DNA of 64,000 nucleotides from contig NW_020639929.1 of assembly GCF_003573695.1 (NCBI RefSeq), positions 1,826,406 to 1,890,405 of the forward strand, read 5' to 3'. How positions within the stretch are numbered: position 1 is the stretch's first letter; every line of letters starts with the position of its first letter. The position numbers and the translations under genes were made by a program. The stretch comes from Papaver somniferum. Taxonomy: Eukaryota; Streptophyta; Magnoliopsida; Ranunculales; Papaveraceae. Shown here piece by piece: positions 49,063-61,533 of this stretch. A model generated the notes under the pieces. It saw only the letters and a list, made by a program, of their open reading frames with translations. It did no database searches and had not been told where the DNA came from.

Positions 49063-50685
49063 GGAGTACTGGAAGGAAATCTAGACTTTTTCCATAAGTA
49101 CATCCTTTTAGGATTAGTTAGGAAACAAATATATCAAGGGAAACGCAACTATATCGGGAAACCAAGGGATCGCTTGATGAACAGACGGTCCGATGTATAT
49201 CTCCGAATTATATGTCAAAAACAAAATTTTCCCTCCCATACGACTTGAATTCCAAATCGAGTTTGGTTTCCTTATTTTTTTTTCTTTCCTCTATATTTTT
49301 AAGCCAACGGCACGTTGCCAAGTGTCCTCACCAAAAACTCTCGTTTCACAAAACTCAAAAAAACCCTATTTCGACCAATAGGAAGTGAGAGTTTCCTCAC
49401 CATTCAACGTGGGGGCTTTATTTGTCTAGGCTTTTAAGTCTTTAGATAGATGAGGTATTATCGAAATGAAAAATAAGCTCCATGAATAAATAAAGAGTAA
49501 CATGGTTCTAAAGAGTATCATCTCGACCATTTAAAGAACTGCAGGTTTTGGAGTTACTAAACAAGAGCAAGGCTACAGACAAATACAAGAGCAAGTTTGC
49601 CCCTTGTAAATTGCTTTTTCTTGCTCTATAAAAGCTTTCTTCTTATCAACAAAAAAAATAATGATCAAATCATCAAATGCAGCAACCTATTTCGAGGCAG
49701 TAAGTGCTTGCGTTCACGCGATTACAAATCTGCGAACAGTGACGAAATCATTGGATGATAATGTGTATGTATACATTCAAAACTAGACAACACCTAAATT
49801 CTGTGAAATGATTAAGAAAATCATCAAAAATTTAGCGATATCCCTCATTTGCTTAGCATTTTAGGACGAACATATGAGGTAAACAAATGAAAGAACGTTG
49901 TCCGTGAGCTATAAAAACCCAGAATAAGCTTTTAAAAAGAAAGAAATAAAGCCCAAGCATATGTATTACTGTTAGTTAATCCCTCGAGCTCTCCCAAAAA
50001 CTAGTTAGTTGATGTTAATTGGAAATGCTGTTCTAAGAACTGCAAATTACAACGGGAAATCTTGTTTGTGGGTAAATTGTTTCATATAATTTGCCGATGT
50101 ATTTACATTGCAAATTGAATAGGAAAAAGATAAGATTTGTCAAGTTCCCTTCCTTTTCGGTGTCCACTTAGAGCAACAGCGTTGTGGATGCTCCAGGTGC
50201 TCATGAACTCATGAGGATAAGATCGTCATAGCACAGAGACTAGAACAATGTCAAAGAGTTCCATAAACGCAAGTCTTTATTCGAAATTTCGAAATATCAA
50301 ATAAAACTGTATGTTGCAAACCAAACATTGCAACATACGTCGTACAATACCTAGACCTGCCCAAAATATGGATCCAGCCGAAAACTAGAGCCAGAATTCA
50401 ATCTGACAATTCTTAATGAATAAACATGTATTCCGTCGACAATGCCAAACCGAATGCAGTATGAAAGAAACGATGCCATCATGATATACAGACTAATAAC
50501 TATGCAAAGACCTTAGAAAGTTTATTTATTATGCCAGAACTCAAAGACAAACAATAAGAAGGAGCCATCTCTCATACTTAAGGTCACTAATAGCAGCCAC
50601 ACGGACCTTAAAAAAACAATAAGTTTAACAGTTTGAATAATGAACTGCCCCGTGTTGGTGATGCCAAATAATAGGACAAAACTAA
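49063..50685. other. Non-coding; R3 and R1 dispersed-repeat copies
   Basis: No gene. About 49240-49372 resembles R3 copy 1 (24256-24375), and about 49510-49965 resembles R1 copy 1 (22680-23030). The order R3-R1 here is the reverse of the order in the other location. Confidence 0.55.
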
Positions 50686-52227
50686 CTAGAAGAAGGATCC
50701 AACTTTTATAGGCTCCCTTACTGCACTCACCCAACCTGCATACGGATCACCCTTGCGCAGAATCCGTACAAAATCCTTCCAAGAATAAAATGCCGCAGTT
50801 TCTCCTTCAGGAATGAAGGTTTTCAGAGAAAGGATGTTCTCCACTTGAGCGTGCAGCTGATATCGTTTTGGTAAGGTCGGTGCCCCTGTTTCTTCTTAGT
50901 TTCAAAAATATTACGAATCCACTTACCAGAGCATTTCACGACCTTGAGGTGTTTCGTTTGCAAATTGAAGAATATAAGACTTTTGCCATCAAACCAATAC
51001 AATAACAACTGATCAGAGAAACTTAGCATACGTGTAGAGGGGGTTTAGTAGTAGTTATGTCTAACTTACAGCAGAATGGTTGTAAGCCTTCCTCCTCAAT
51101 TTGAACATCAAATATCTCCCCTTTATTCCATACTTGATTGACCTTGTCTTTTAATATATACAGATGAACCTTAACAGAACAACAACTAGAACCACTACTA
51201 CTCCGATCATTACAAGGATGGCATATTATCATTTCAGAATGTGCAACACAGGGACATCCTTCAAACTCCAGAAGATGATGATCAACCACCAAATATCGGT
51301 TCTCGTTCATCGTCAACGTGGGGGGTGTCAGACGACATTCAGTTGGAAGTGGAATGAGCTGAACCTTGTCATTGTGGATGTCGAACGAGAGCAACATTTC
51401 AATCTCATAATTCTTACTAGTGTCATTTCTATAAGTTATCCTCGAAAAAATATCACCCCCGCAGAGGGTGTGGCTGATTTGTAAGTAATCACTGAAGCTT
51501 TTGTTAACATTGGACTAGGAAAAGGAGACGAACCTGGTGGTGGTGGAGGTGAGATTTGAGAAATACTAGTGACTGTCTTTCTCCATGAATTGGTGCCTCC
51601 CAATGTAAGGACCATGCAAACAATCTCCTGGTGATCGCCTTCTTCCGAAGTAGTGGTGGTAAACTTGTCTGTTCTGGTTGAATAAGGAGTAGGAAAGACA
51701 AGTACAACCTTATATTTCTGTAACTGTGAATCAAAACCAAAGCCATGACACAAACAATTGCATAATCCCCAGCCTTGTAGGAGTTACATAGTAGAGGATA
51801 AGTGCTTCATCCCTGGTTGGGTTAACAATAGAAAGTGAACCCTCTTTATGATTAGACTTACTCACTCCTTAGAGACAAGTTAAACCATTGCAATAACCAA
51901 CGACTTCCTGTTTGTAAAAACAGTCATATCCGAATTCCATAAAATGTCCATAACTATGAAATTCATCGTCGTCATATTCCTTTTCTAAATGGAAAAAGTA
52001 ATGCATTCTCAAATTCTCATTCTGATAGATAACATTAAGGAGATTAAAAACTAGATTAATTTTTATCTTTTCATTCTGAATTAAATGAGAAGAAGCAAAT
52101 CTTGAATCTTTAGAGAGTGTCTTGTACCATAACTTACAGACGCAACTGCATATAGCCTGGTGAGAATATTTTCCAAATATAAATCCTCTGGAAGACCACA
52201 ACCGTCATCTGCTAATGCTCTTTTCAT
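50686..52227 (-). pseudogene. F-box protein pseudogene (F-box-associated type)
   Basis: Plant F-box proteins link substrates to SCF ubiquitin ligases. ATG 52227 opens MKRALADDGCGLPEDLYLEN then ILTRL, an F-box start. Part of the F-box is missing and the frame shifts before CVCKLWYKTLSKDSRF. The associated-domain region follows in pieces: YCNGLTCL then TAA (51869), a shift near 51770, FDSQLQKYKVVLVFPTPYST, a shift near 51437 (FFRG stop), SFDIHNDKVQLIPLPTECRL, a shift near 51025, YWFDGKSLIFFNLQTKHLKV, and a last shift near 50830 into SLKTFIPEGETAAFYSWKDF, ending at TAG 50686. At least five frameshifts and one stop make it non-functional. No introns are evident. Confidence 0.75.
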
Positions 52228-52803
52228 TTTTTTGTTCTACTCTTCAGTTGAAAGAAGTACGAGGGGTGGTGTGGCTTGACGACCAAAAGAGGCAAAGCCG
52301 CAATTATTAAGAGCTTATATTACTCAACTCTCTCAAGGCTTTGTAAGCGATATTTATAGGCCAACAAAAACGTGTGATGCATAGAAAAGGAAACCGAGGA
52401 AAGGAACGTAATTTAGGCATGTGCATGGTTTGGTTTGTCGCCATCTGAAAACGGAATATGACTGTTTGTTTCTGCCTATGCCCTGTAGTACTGATTCAAT
52501 AAAGCCCAAAAAAGTCAGCCATACGACTTAATATGTAATTAACATAAACAAATACCAAAGATTGATAATTCATTTACACATAAGAAAATCTGAAGAGAAA
52601 AAGACTATAAACTGTTATTCAATATTAAAAAGAATAAAATTCCAGGATTAAGGAAAGCAAGCAGGCTCTATTGATTTAAACGACCATATTGACGGTTTAA
52701 CAGCTTGTTTAAATGGTATATGTATATGCATAAACAAGATGAAGAAAAGAGTCATTTCTTTTTCCCTTGTATGAAACCTGATGAGTGACTACTATTTATG
52801 TAA

Positions 52804-55393
52804 CTATGGCAGCCTTCCGTATTTTCCAATATGGTCGAGGGTGGGTTTAAGACCATGCCTATCCACGGCTCTTAAAGCCGTTCTAAATCCGTCCCCATAC
52901 ACCGGATCAGGATTACTCATCATCGACTTAATGAAATATTCCCCAAGTTCCTTCTCAAACGATGATCGTTTTCTCTTGCTTGACCGACCACCTCCATTAC
53001 CTGCAACTGACTCTGCCTCCAACCACCTGTAAGCCATAACGTTTGCCATACCTTCTTCTAATTCCAACGGGAGTGTATGAGGATATCCTGTCCCAAGCAT
53101 ACACATGCACAAATTTTAGAATCCAAAATAACCTAAAGGGTGTCTAGGTATAGATTGAACACTGCTTGGGAGAAGTACCATTCTGTCGCATCCAGGCATG
53201 CATCATCTCGTGAGCAAGGATTTGTCCACATAACATTCTGAATTAACAAATACAGTTCGATTTTATTGGTTAATATGATCTGCAATCATCCACAAACGTT
53301 ATATATATATATATATGCATGTTTAGGTAGGAGTTACCTAGGATAGCCAAACAAAACGCAAATGCTAGTCACAACCGATTTTCCAGGGGCCAATTTGTAT
53401 GGTTCTGTTGGCATGCTACCGAATATGTTTCCTATCCTTCTTGGGATCTGTTGATGTTAAAGTAGAACGAACAGAAAAACTAAATGATATTTTATATAGT
53501 ACTTTCCTGTGTAAGTATTAATAAATGATCCGAAGGCTAGTTTATGTTGTAATGCTGAAGAATACTTACATGTCTAATCATCTGTGTTTGAAAGGTCGTC
53601 AGGCCTCTGACCTCACGCAACCTATGAACATTCTGCCCACAGCATAGGAAACAAATTCAGAAAACCCTGCAAGTAAATTTGCTCTTTATAACAACTAATT
53701 TCTTATGGGTTTTATATGTCTTACATGAGTATTTTCTTCACCAACGGCACCATTCAGTGCTGACCTATCAACCAAGAGCACTGGAAAATCTACTTTAACT
53801 CTCATGTTTAAACCATCATAATAGTTCTCTATATCTTGGAGAAGAGGTTTAGATTCTGCGGTAGACATGAGTGCAGAATCCAAACACTTCAAACAAAGTT
53901 TGCGACCGTCACCCAGTGATATATTCTTTTTATCTCTTGGCTGTAATATTCATAACGTATCAAGAGAATTCATACTTATAGGTGAACTAAAGAAATATTA
54001 AATATTAAGATTAATTTGGTTACCTCCAGCCTCTGGCAGCTGCAACAACTAGGAGTGCCATCATTTTGGTGCGAGCGACAATACTTATGGTTGGCCCATG
54101 ATCCGTCAGTTACATAATCTGACGGGAGCTACAGAAAATATTATATTCCAACATCAAAATTAGAGAGTAACCTACTAATGAATTATGAAACTCACTAACT
54201 AGAATAATATAATTTTTCACTTTTTTTTTTCTTCCTACTGCCAGTGAATAGAGACTTACGCCCTTGCTACAAACATCGCATGTTGGACCACAATGATAGC
54301 TACTAGGCTCCTCCTGCCTCGGAGCCTGAAGACAATGTTTATGGTGTGGCTTGTTGCGCCTCCAGACCTACAACCAGAGAAAAAAAATCTAGATGAAAAT
54401 TCCCAACACGTATACACAATTAATGAGTAACCCTATAGAGTAGTATGCATATGAGTAATCCCACATTATCATAAGAAAATTGAATCAGAACTGAATAAAA
54501 CTAGTTTCGTGATCATACCACTCTATCCTTCATTCGTCTATTGCACTGAGAGCATCGAAAACATTCAGGATGCCAGGTTCCTCGGCGGCACCGAAGGTAA
54601 TTCCCCGTCAACGCTTTATGGCATGCCACACAATTGCTAAACAGAGAGATTAGTTGCTGAGTGATATATTATATTGGCACATGACATTAAACTGAGGCAA
54701 AAGTGAAACATATAGCAAAACCGTTAATATCAGCCAAAAGTCGATTTCGAAAGCTTAGGCTTTAATTCTTAGAGGAACTATTTTTGTGAGGATATGTAGG
54801 AATTGAATTGCAACAAAATATAACTTAATCAAGATACCTTCTAGATACTCTATATACTACTCCTCGTGGTGCTTCAGCTAGGGAGAAGATCTCTTCGTAT
54901 TCATCATCAGGATGAGACTCCAACTCACTTTCTTGTAAAGCTCTAGCAAGTTGTTCATCTTCATCCGGGTAATAAGATTCATAGTCTAAAACATCTACAC
55001 ACATATGTAATCATAAGTGAGAAAGAACGGTACTCTAGATTTTGTAATAAAGTAGTAATATAAAACATGATTGCAGAAATTTATTCAGTTTGTTTAACAT
55101 AATATTACTGACCGATCGCTTCCTTTCCTTTTCGACGTTTTTCTTCTTCTTCTTTGAGGGCAAGTCTAACAGCCAGATCTTCAGCTACAACATCTTCATC
55201 ATAGTACGCTGATATATCCTATACATTCAGTCAAGTTCAAATGGAATGACAATGAATATAACTAACCTTACATTTCGTGTTACATTTAAAAGTAAAGCTG
55301 ATAATAAATACATAGTTTGTGAAAATAACTTACCTCACTGATTTGTTTTTTGGAATTCGTTCTTGAACTACGACTTCCTTTAAATGAAAACAT
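52804..55393 (-). CDS. DA1-like (DAR family): DA1-like LIM-domain peptidase (ubiquitin-activated growth regulator)
   Basis: Eleven GT-AG exons, all phases consistent, total 461 codons plus stop: 55393-55334, 55218-55113, 54994-54838, 54636-54519, 54367-54260, 54128-54024, 53940-53725, 53632-53570, 53447-53338, 53237-53179, 53087-52804. A ubiquitin-interaction-like helix DEQLARALQESELE lies at residues ~68-81. The LIM finger is at residues 110-139 (CVAC...H130-P-E-C133-F-R-C136-SQ-C139), followed by a LIM-like Cys-rich part (CDVC, CCSCQRLE). The C-terminal zinc peptidase has ILAHEMMHAWMRQNG, with HEMMH at 357-361, and a downstream ELEEGMANVMAYRWLE. Arabidopsis DA1-family proteins are somewhat longer (about 530 aa) and restrict organ growth. 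No disabling mutation was seen. Which DA1/DAR member it is cannot be settled here. Confidence 0.92.
53299..53317. repeat. (AT)n microsatellite in DA1-like intron
   Basis: A run of alternating TA in the intron between exons 9 and 10 of the DA1-like gene. Confidence 0.8.
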
Positions 55394-56263
55394 CTTCTAT
55401 TACGTACCTAGATGGCCTAATTTCGAAGAACTGAACGCTATCTTATTCTTCTTCTTCTTATGTGCAGTAAAAGTTTCATCAGTTAAACTAATAAACCATA
55501 GTTTAAGTATGTAAATACTCCTCCATTGTTTTGTAAAATACAGTAGATTCTTATGTAAAAAAGATGGCGTTATCTTTTAACTTATTATAGAAATATAGTT
55601 TTGTAAATACAATAGATTATTATTACATGAATCTTTTACGTACTTTATTTAAAACAAAATGTCGTTATCTTTAACTTATTTTTAGAAAGAATGAGTTATA
55701 TTTAACTTCCTTATAAAATTACGTATACTAGGTATATGATCTTTGATATTTATTTTATTTTTGTTATTTTTTGGGGATTTTAGGTGAAAAATATATATGT
55801 TTTTGAATGAATCTCTTTCTTAACTAATTGATAAATTAAATACTCCATTTCCAAAATCCAAACCAAAAATAACAAAAACAAATATATAGGTAGTATGAAA
55901 TGAAGAAGTGATCTGCTTGCGGGGGCCTTTGGATTTGGCATTGAAAATTGGATAAAGAAAGAGGAAATACTCACCTCGACGGATCGACCCCTCCTAATGT
56001 GAAACATAATACCTGTAACACATTCGGCCATTATTTCCGATATAGCATCCGTTAAATCGGATATGACGTGCCCAATACGTATTTTCGTACATTATTATTT
56101 CTCAATAACAAAACATAGATGAAGCGAATACTAGTATATCATAGTTCAAGATAGGGACGCAAACAACGACAGGAAAACAAAAGATTGTATTACATATGAT
56201 TATCACGAGATACACATATGACTTCTAGGTGATGATGTGATCATGGTCATCTGAATCAGATTG
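55394..56263. other. DA1-like gene upstream region; no gene seen
   Basis: AT-rich. It contains the likely 5' UTR and promoter of the minus-strand DA1-like gene. No clear TATA box was assigned. The 83-codon open frame at 55780-56031 has no recognised motif. Confidence 0.4.
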
Positions 56264-56452
56264 TTACTCTTGTGCTGGTTGTGGAGCTACTTTATCTCTC
56301 TTTCTACCTGGTGCAGTTTCTGTAACTAGAGTCTTTATTGATCTTGCAATAACCTTGCAAATCTCAAGTTTGATTCGATTTCCTCTTCTAGGTAGGCTTC
56401 TCACTATCGTGCTATCTGCTTCCCCATGGTTGATCATTCCTCCATTTTCCAT
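56264..56452 (-). CDS. Possible small basic protein, 62 aa
   Basis: On the minus strand ATG 56452 to TAA 56264-56266. The peptide starts MENGGMINHGEADSTIVRSL and continues with PRRGNRIKLEICKVIARSIK; basic residues and Ser/Thr are common, and the end is Pro/Gln-rich. A good TATA-like box (TATATAAAC on minus, 56592-56600) lies about 140-150 bp upstream of the ATG, with a pyrimidine-rich leader between, which makes a small single-exon gene plausible. I do not recognise a family and do not see a signal peptide or membrane segment. Confidence 0.4.
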   Translation of the reverse strand: MENGGMINHGEADSTIVRSLPRRGNRIKLEICKVIARSIKTLVTETAPGRKRDKVAPQPAQE

Positions 56453-56591
56453 TTTGCTCTAGCGTGTGGGTGTAATGATGAAGACAATATAATGAGCTTA
56501 TTATCACTCTTTTGGAGAGCGAGAGACACTAAAAAGTATACCACGGAGAAGAATTAAAATCTGAATGAAGAAAACAAGCAAGAGGAACTTG

Positions 56592-56600
56592 GTTTATATA
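56592..56600 (-). promoter_or_regulatory. TATA-like box upstream of the 62-aa ORF
   Basis: Minus strand TATATAAAC, 140-150 bp before the ATG at 56452. Confidence 0.4.
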
Positions 56601-56603
56601 AGC

Positions 56604-57788
56604 TCATGAAGGCTTAGCTAGAGGTTCTTTGGTACTTAACACTGTGTGAACTCCTGGACTCCAGTCACTGAATTGTTGCTGGAAGGTAATTTCCTTATTG
56701 CCCAATGTTCTAACAAGACAAGAAATGATAAGTTGTGATTGGTTATGAGCTCCACACTTTGTGCTGCTGCTTATATTTTCTCTCCTTTTTCTCACCCAAT
56801 CAACTTCGATGAACGTGATTTCAATCCTTCGGCCGACCTGAAATTCTAACCTTTCCTCAAAGTAGAGAAATATATAGCCTAGTTTAATATACACATGCCC
56901 TGCAGAACACAAAAAGGGAAATGTTATGGAAATTTAATCAACATAAAGCAGAATCTTCATTTCCATATGACACATTGTCACGTTAGTTTTGAACTTGTAA
57001 ACCAGAATATTCCCTTTCATATGACACACTGACACGTAATAGTCCGAACAACTGAAATTTTCCCAGTATATTAGGTGTTCAGTAGCATATTAACAACTCT
57101 TTTACGAGTGGTTCGGAAATTAGATTTTTGTTTCAAAGCCGACAAATCTTTTGTGCCTTTTAGTTTATGGTGATTACATCACGAGGCTCACAGCAGGTTA
57201 CGCACGCAATGACGTAGTCTATATTCAGCATAGCCAGTTGATTGTATCAAAGGACTGAAAACAAAGAGAGAAATAGTTATATCAGCGTTTATATAAGACA
57301 AATTTGCTTACCGAGCCACCTAACATAATAACCAGTTTAGTTACCTTTAGATTCTGCTTGTCCTTTATGCAAAAACCAGTTTGAGTCTCACCAGCATCGA
57401 TCTGTTTCTAGAAGTAGAATGTGTTCTTTTTACTAATGCGCTTGCTGGTTGCTAGCAGCTGCAGGGTATAAGTATTCACCAATCGGTAAAATTTTGGAGT
57501 CCAAAATAGGCCTACTAATACCTATCATATATGGAAACTTAAATGTAATGTCATATTTGACAATTTGCAGGTAAAAATTGATAATAGAATAATGAGCATA
57601 AAAGCTGAAATTGCAGACTGGCAAAAATTGTATGGGTCTACAATTCAAAGAGGAATAACACAGTGCATGTTCATAATCATAAATGGAGTAGGCCTGATTC
57701 TGCAAATACCAAACTGAACTTAATTTGATGCTGCATTTTGCCAGCACAATAGACTACCGGGTATTGGAATAACTCTTCATGATGGTGC
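56604..57788. other. No confident gene
   Basis: A minus-strand 102-codon frame (56604-56912, containing FEERLEFQVGRRIEITFIEV) and a 104-codon frame (57433-57747) are open, but I recognise no family and see no supporting splice pattern. Confidence 0.35.
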
Positions 57789-57864
57789 AGGTTCAAGCAA
57801 TGGAGCTAGCCCTAGCAAGATCAACATATCGTGAGCACGCTGAAGCATTAGCAGCACTGGAAGC
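57789..57864 (+). pseudogene. Possible exon fragment interrupted by copia LTR
   Basis: After GGTGCAG, the plus strand reads VQAMELALARSTYREHAEAL then AALEA, up to the LTR boundary at 57865. The AEALAALEA stretch resembles the helix of RNase H-type (RVT_3 or LINE) proteins around the catalytic Glu, but this is weak. It is either a host exon or a piece of another retroelement into which copia inserted. Confidence 0.3.
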
Positions 57865-58251
57865 TGTTAAAACAATGGCTCTTCCAAGAACAATTAATCA
57901 AGAATTGAAATAGAAATGAAATCAAAGTAAAACAAGCAAACACACAACACAAGGATTTATAGTGGTTCGATCAAGATGATCTACATCCACTTGCGAAGAA
58001 AACGAAACGGTTCCACTATGATTAAACAAGATTACAAGGTATTAAATCAAACCCCTCTCAAGAACCCTAGCCCCTTTTTGGTGCCTCACACTCTCTTCAC
58101 ATAAGTTTCTCTTACTAACACAAAAGGAGAAGAAAACTTTTTATCTCCTGATGCCTTTTTTATTTTAGGTTACAAAACAAACAAATGGGATGGGCTCTAC
58201 AAGGACAAGCCCAAACAGAATAAACATACGTATTCAACGCATATTATAACA
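57865..58251 (-). repeat. Ty1/copia 3' LTR, 387 bp
   Basis: On minus it begins TGTTATAATATGCG, right after the purine tract AGGTGGAGATT, and ends CATTGTTTTAACA. TG...CA ends and the adjacent copia RNase H make this the 3' LTR of a Tnt1/Retrofit-like element on the minus strand. The 5 bases outside are GAAGC. The partner duplication lies outside the window. Confidence 0.8.
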
Positions 58252-58557
58252 AATCTCCACCTTGACTTGAATACCATCACCTTTTATGATCATTGTCTTC
58301 GCTCAGCCCCCTCAAGGGATCTCAACACCTGCTGACACCAACCAAGTCCAAGCAATGCTTGAACTTGATACTTGGAACCGGCTTCGTCAACATATATGCA
58401 GGGTTATCAGTTGTAGGAACCTTTAACATCGCTATCTTCCCTTCCTCAACTGTATCCTTGATAAAATGATACCTGACATCGATGTGCTTCGTTCTATCAT
58501 GATATATTTGGTTCTTGGACAAGTGAATGGCACTTTGACTGTCACAGAACAAAGTTG
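58252..58557 (-). pseudogene. Copia polyprotein C-terminus (RNase H), truncated by element C
   Basis: On minus, an open frame runs from the element C boundary (58557) to TGA 58322 and reads FCDSQSAIHLSKNQIYHDRT then KHIDVRYHFIKDTVEEG, then LTKPVPSIKFKHCLDL. This is the end of a Ty1/copia RNase H: the Asp of CDSQSA and the KHIDVRYHFI signature are conserved. The frame is undamaged up to the break, and the rest of the polyprotein should resume beyond element C, outside the window. After the stop come about 60 bp and the purine tract AAGGTGGAGATT. Confidence 0.88.
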
Positions 58558-60111
58558 TGATTAAAGATTTTTCGTGGTTGTAGTAACGAGGTTCAAACTC
58601 TCGGACTTGTGAAGATTAAATTTAAAGATTTAATAAAATTATATACAAAATTATTAACAATGGGTGCGAGAGGTAACAAAGACACTAGATTCCACTATTA
58701 TGCAAAATTGAATGATAAATATTGCAAAACTCTATTCAATTCTTAAGTCCTTTTTTATCTTTAATTCACTATCAATCATACATATTCTCAAACATTATTT
58801 GCAAACCTTAAGCATAGATTATCAAGAGATTAAACCAAGCTAAACCTATCAAATGATAACAATATTAAGACAATCATTCAACAATTTAAAACTCTGCAAA
58901 AGCAGCGATTAGGTGAAATATAATTAAATGAAATAGTTACCCATTTATGTTGCATGAATAGCTTCCTCCATTGCCTTGGTTACGAGGGAATTAGCTCATC
59001 ATAGTATAAATGCTCTCAAAATAATTTATTATGGCTCAAAAATGGTTTACAAATGATGAGAAGAAGAGAAAATGGTGTAAACTGTAATCTGCGACGCACA
59101 AAAGCGTCACAGAATGAACGATAAATGACAAGTGCTGCTGCTGTTTAGACTGTGCTGCGACCCACGTTGTGCGTCTTAGACACTGTTATAAACGACTGTC
59201 CTTGCGAGTCCGTTCTTCGTGTTCTTGGTGTTCTTCATCAGCAGCAGCAGCACACAGAGTTTCATCAACTCTTGATTTCTGCTTCTCTGGCCCTCCTATC
59301 GACTCCCCAAACTCTCGACAACCTCTCTGTAGCACATTAGGAACATATTTATACGTAATTGAACCATTGAATCTCCTCCATTAACTCCAAATAATCTTCA
59401 TTTACTCGGCCATTGAAGAAAAATATTTCGGAATATTTTCTTCCCTGAATTATCTCTATACGCGTCTGGAGCTGTAAATGGTGAGTAGATTTTCTTTGTT
59501 TATCTCAAACACACTTCAGAATATAGCCAAGCCCCATCCAAACACGAGCAGCACACTTCCAACTCATCAAAACCCCGTGAAATATTTTCCATGCACGCGT
59601 CTGCTCTGATTTCATCTGATGGATTTTCCAGCCAAATTTGATCGCATCCAACACCCATATCCTTCCTGTCTAGCCCAGCAGAAGATACCCAATGAGTTTC
59701 AGCCATTGAATCGGCCTGAAACTCCTTCAAAAATCGATTGGCAAATATGCCAGTAAATAACCAAATTTTCCCGCCAATTTTGGAATTTGAATTTGGGAAG
59801 AAAACTGGCCTCCCCCTAATCCAGTTCTGGTGTCCCTTTAGCAATTGGGGCTGAAATAGTAATTTTTGGGTGGAAATAGTAATTTTTCTTGGTTCCTCCG
59901 GGACATTTCTGTGACGTTTCCAGTGCATTTCTGGGGTTCCTTTAATACTTTATCTTGGGGGTGTAAAACACCACTTTTTGAGCCCATTTCGCCGCAAGGG
60001 CTTATTTCTCTAAAATTTCCTACAAGAACACAAAATAACACAATAAGTACTTAATCGAGTCTAACAATACAGAATATTGAGAACAAAATAGACACATAAA
60101 TGCGTCTATCA
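58558..60111 (-). repeat. 3' LTR of element C, 1554 bp
   Basis: TGATTAAAG at the left, TGCGTCTATCA at the right (plus strand). It includes a short CAG/CTG-rich patch near 59240-59255. Confidence 0.88.
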
Positions 60112-60126
60112 AATACCCCCAAACTT
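60112..60126 (-). other. Polypurine tract of element C
   Basis: Minus strand AAGTTTGGGGGTATT directly before TGATAGACGC, preceded by GAGGACTAGCAAATAAT. Confidence 0.7.
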
Positions 60127-60739
60127 ATTATTTGCTAGTCCTCGAGCAAAACTAAAAAATAAAACCGAGTTAATCTCGGGTGGGTTTAACAGAGGTGTAC
60201 CCACAAAAACCATGACTTCTAATTGGTCACAAGTATCCAAAGAGCTATGAGGACATACATATTCTCAACCTATCTCCAAGTAACTAGAATGCCAGAGAAA
60301 TTAAAGGTGTCAGCTCTAAAGCTGACTGAAGAAAAGGGGAGACACATCCGCACGACTGCTAGATAAAGAGATATCCGCTACACAGCTAGATAAACATTGT
60401 AAGATGCGTCCGCTGCTTTACAGCTGGATAAGATTAGGAGAGAGATAAAGATGAGAGGGACATCTGCTACACAGCTGGACTAATTACGTGTGATGAGTTA
60501 AACCAGTGCTAGAAAGATCTTGTGCCAGATTGAAAGCAGACTAACAAAGCAACCAAAATGCATCTTTCTTCTCTCTCACTCTCACAGTGCTCAGTAGAAA
60601 TAACGTCTTCTTCGGTCTTCAACTGTTGATGATAAACTCTCGAACCTCATAGAACCTTGACAATTAACTCTTCTCTTCGATTTCTTGCTTGACTTATAAA
60701 TTTCTTCTTCCCTATGGCCTTATTGAACAAAAACGTAAT

Positions 60740-60760
60740 GATGTTTTTTTTTTTTTTTTT

Positions 60761-60801
<41 letters not shown>
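60740..60801 (+). repeat. Poly-T run of about 60 bp
   Basis: Almost pure T with one A. On the minus (element C) strand it is an A run within the 3' non-coding part. The 83-codon open frame over it is spurious. Confidence 0.9.
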
Positions 60802-60805
<4 letters not shown>

Positions 60806-61346
60806 GACAAAAATTTACATGGCCATGAGAGAAGGACTTTAGAACTTGGATCTTCACAACTTGTGATGTCTTGGTATCATGAACTTCAACAACTTATATC
60901 ATTTGCTCTTGTAACTTCTTGTATAAGTCTTCAACTTTGATTTTTGAATTATTCTTTTCTATTGTTGCTTCTAAACCTTAAACGTCTTCAACTTTTTCAT
61001 AAATTTTGATGTCACTCCCTTGTTGATGATGATAAGTTTCTACTGAGAGAGAGTCGTAATCCAGTAACTAAGACTACATTGTGAGGTTGCTCTGTCTTTC
61101 TGGCATTTCCTTCTGACCTACTTGCCTTTCCATCATGGATGGTTAGGTCCATCACGGTTACCCTCTAAAAGGAACAAGTTCTCTCCTGAATTTCAAGGAT
61201 CTCAATGTCTTTTTCTCTAATGTCTCAATAGGTTGTTATCTCTAGCATTCCAATTTTATCTTTTCGGTGAGAAACAGTATGTAAACTTAGCTAACCGGGT
61301 ACTATGTGACGCTAGAATTTCAAAAATGCGACTAAAATGTTTCTCC

Positions 61347-61382
61347 CATACCCCCAAACGTAAATCTAACAGTCCTCGATGT
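61347..61382 (-). other. Internal GAGGAC + G-rich motif of element C
   Basis: Minus strand ACATCGAGGACTGTTAGATT followed by ACGTTTGGGGGTATGGG, about 150 bp after the gag-like region. Same arrangement as in elements A and B. Confidence 0.65.
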
Positions 61383-61533
61383 CTAAAGATAAAATTAAAA
61401 GCATGAACAAGGAGAAACTGTTACCAATGAAGCAAAAGAGATAAGGAAAGATATTACCATGTCGCATGAATATTGGGTTACCTCCCAAGAAGTGCTAAGT
61501 TTAAAGTCTTCATCCAGACTAAGAAAGGATTAG

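Noticed and set aside
56604..57747. 102- and 104-codon minus-strand frames
   Set aside because: Some protein-like stretches but no family, no splice support and a promoter-like element at one end.
60689..60940. 83-codon frame across the poly-T run
   Set aside because: It is open only because a T run encodes Phe.
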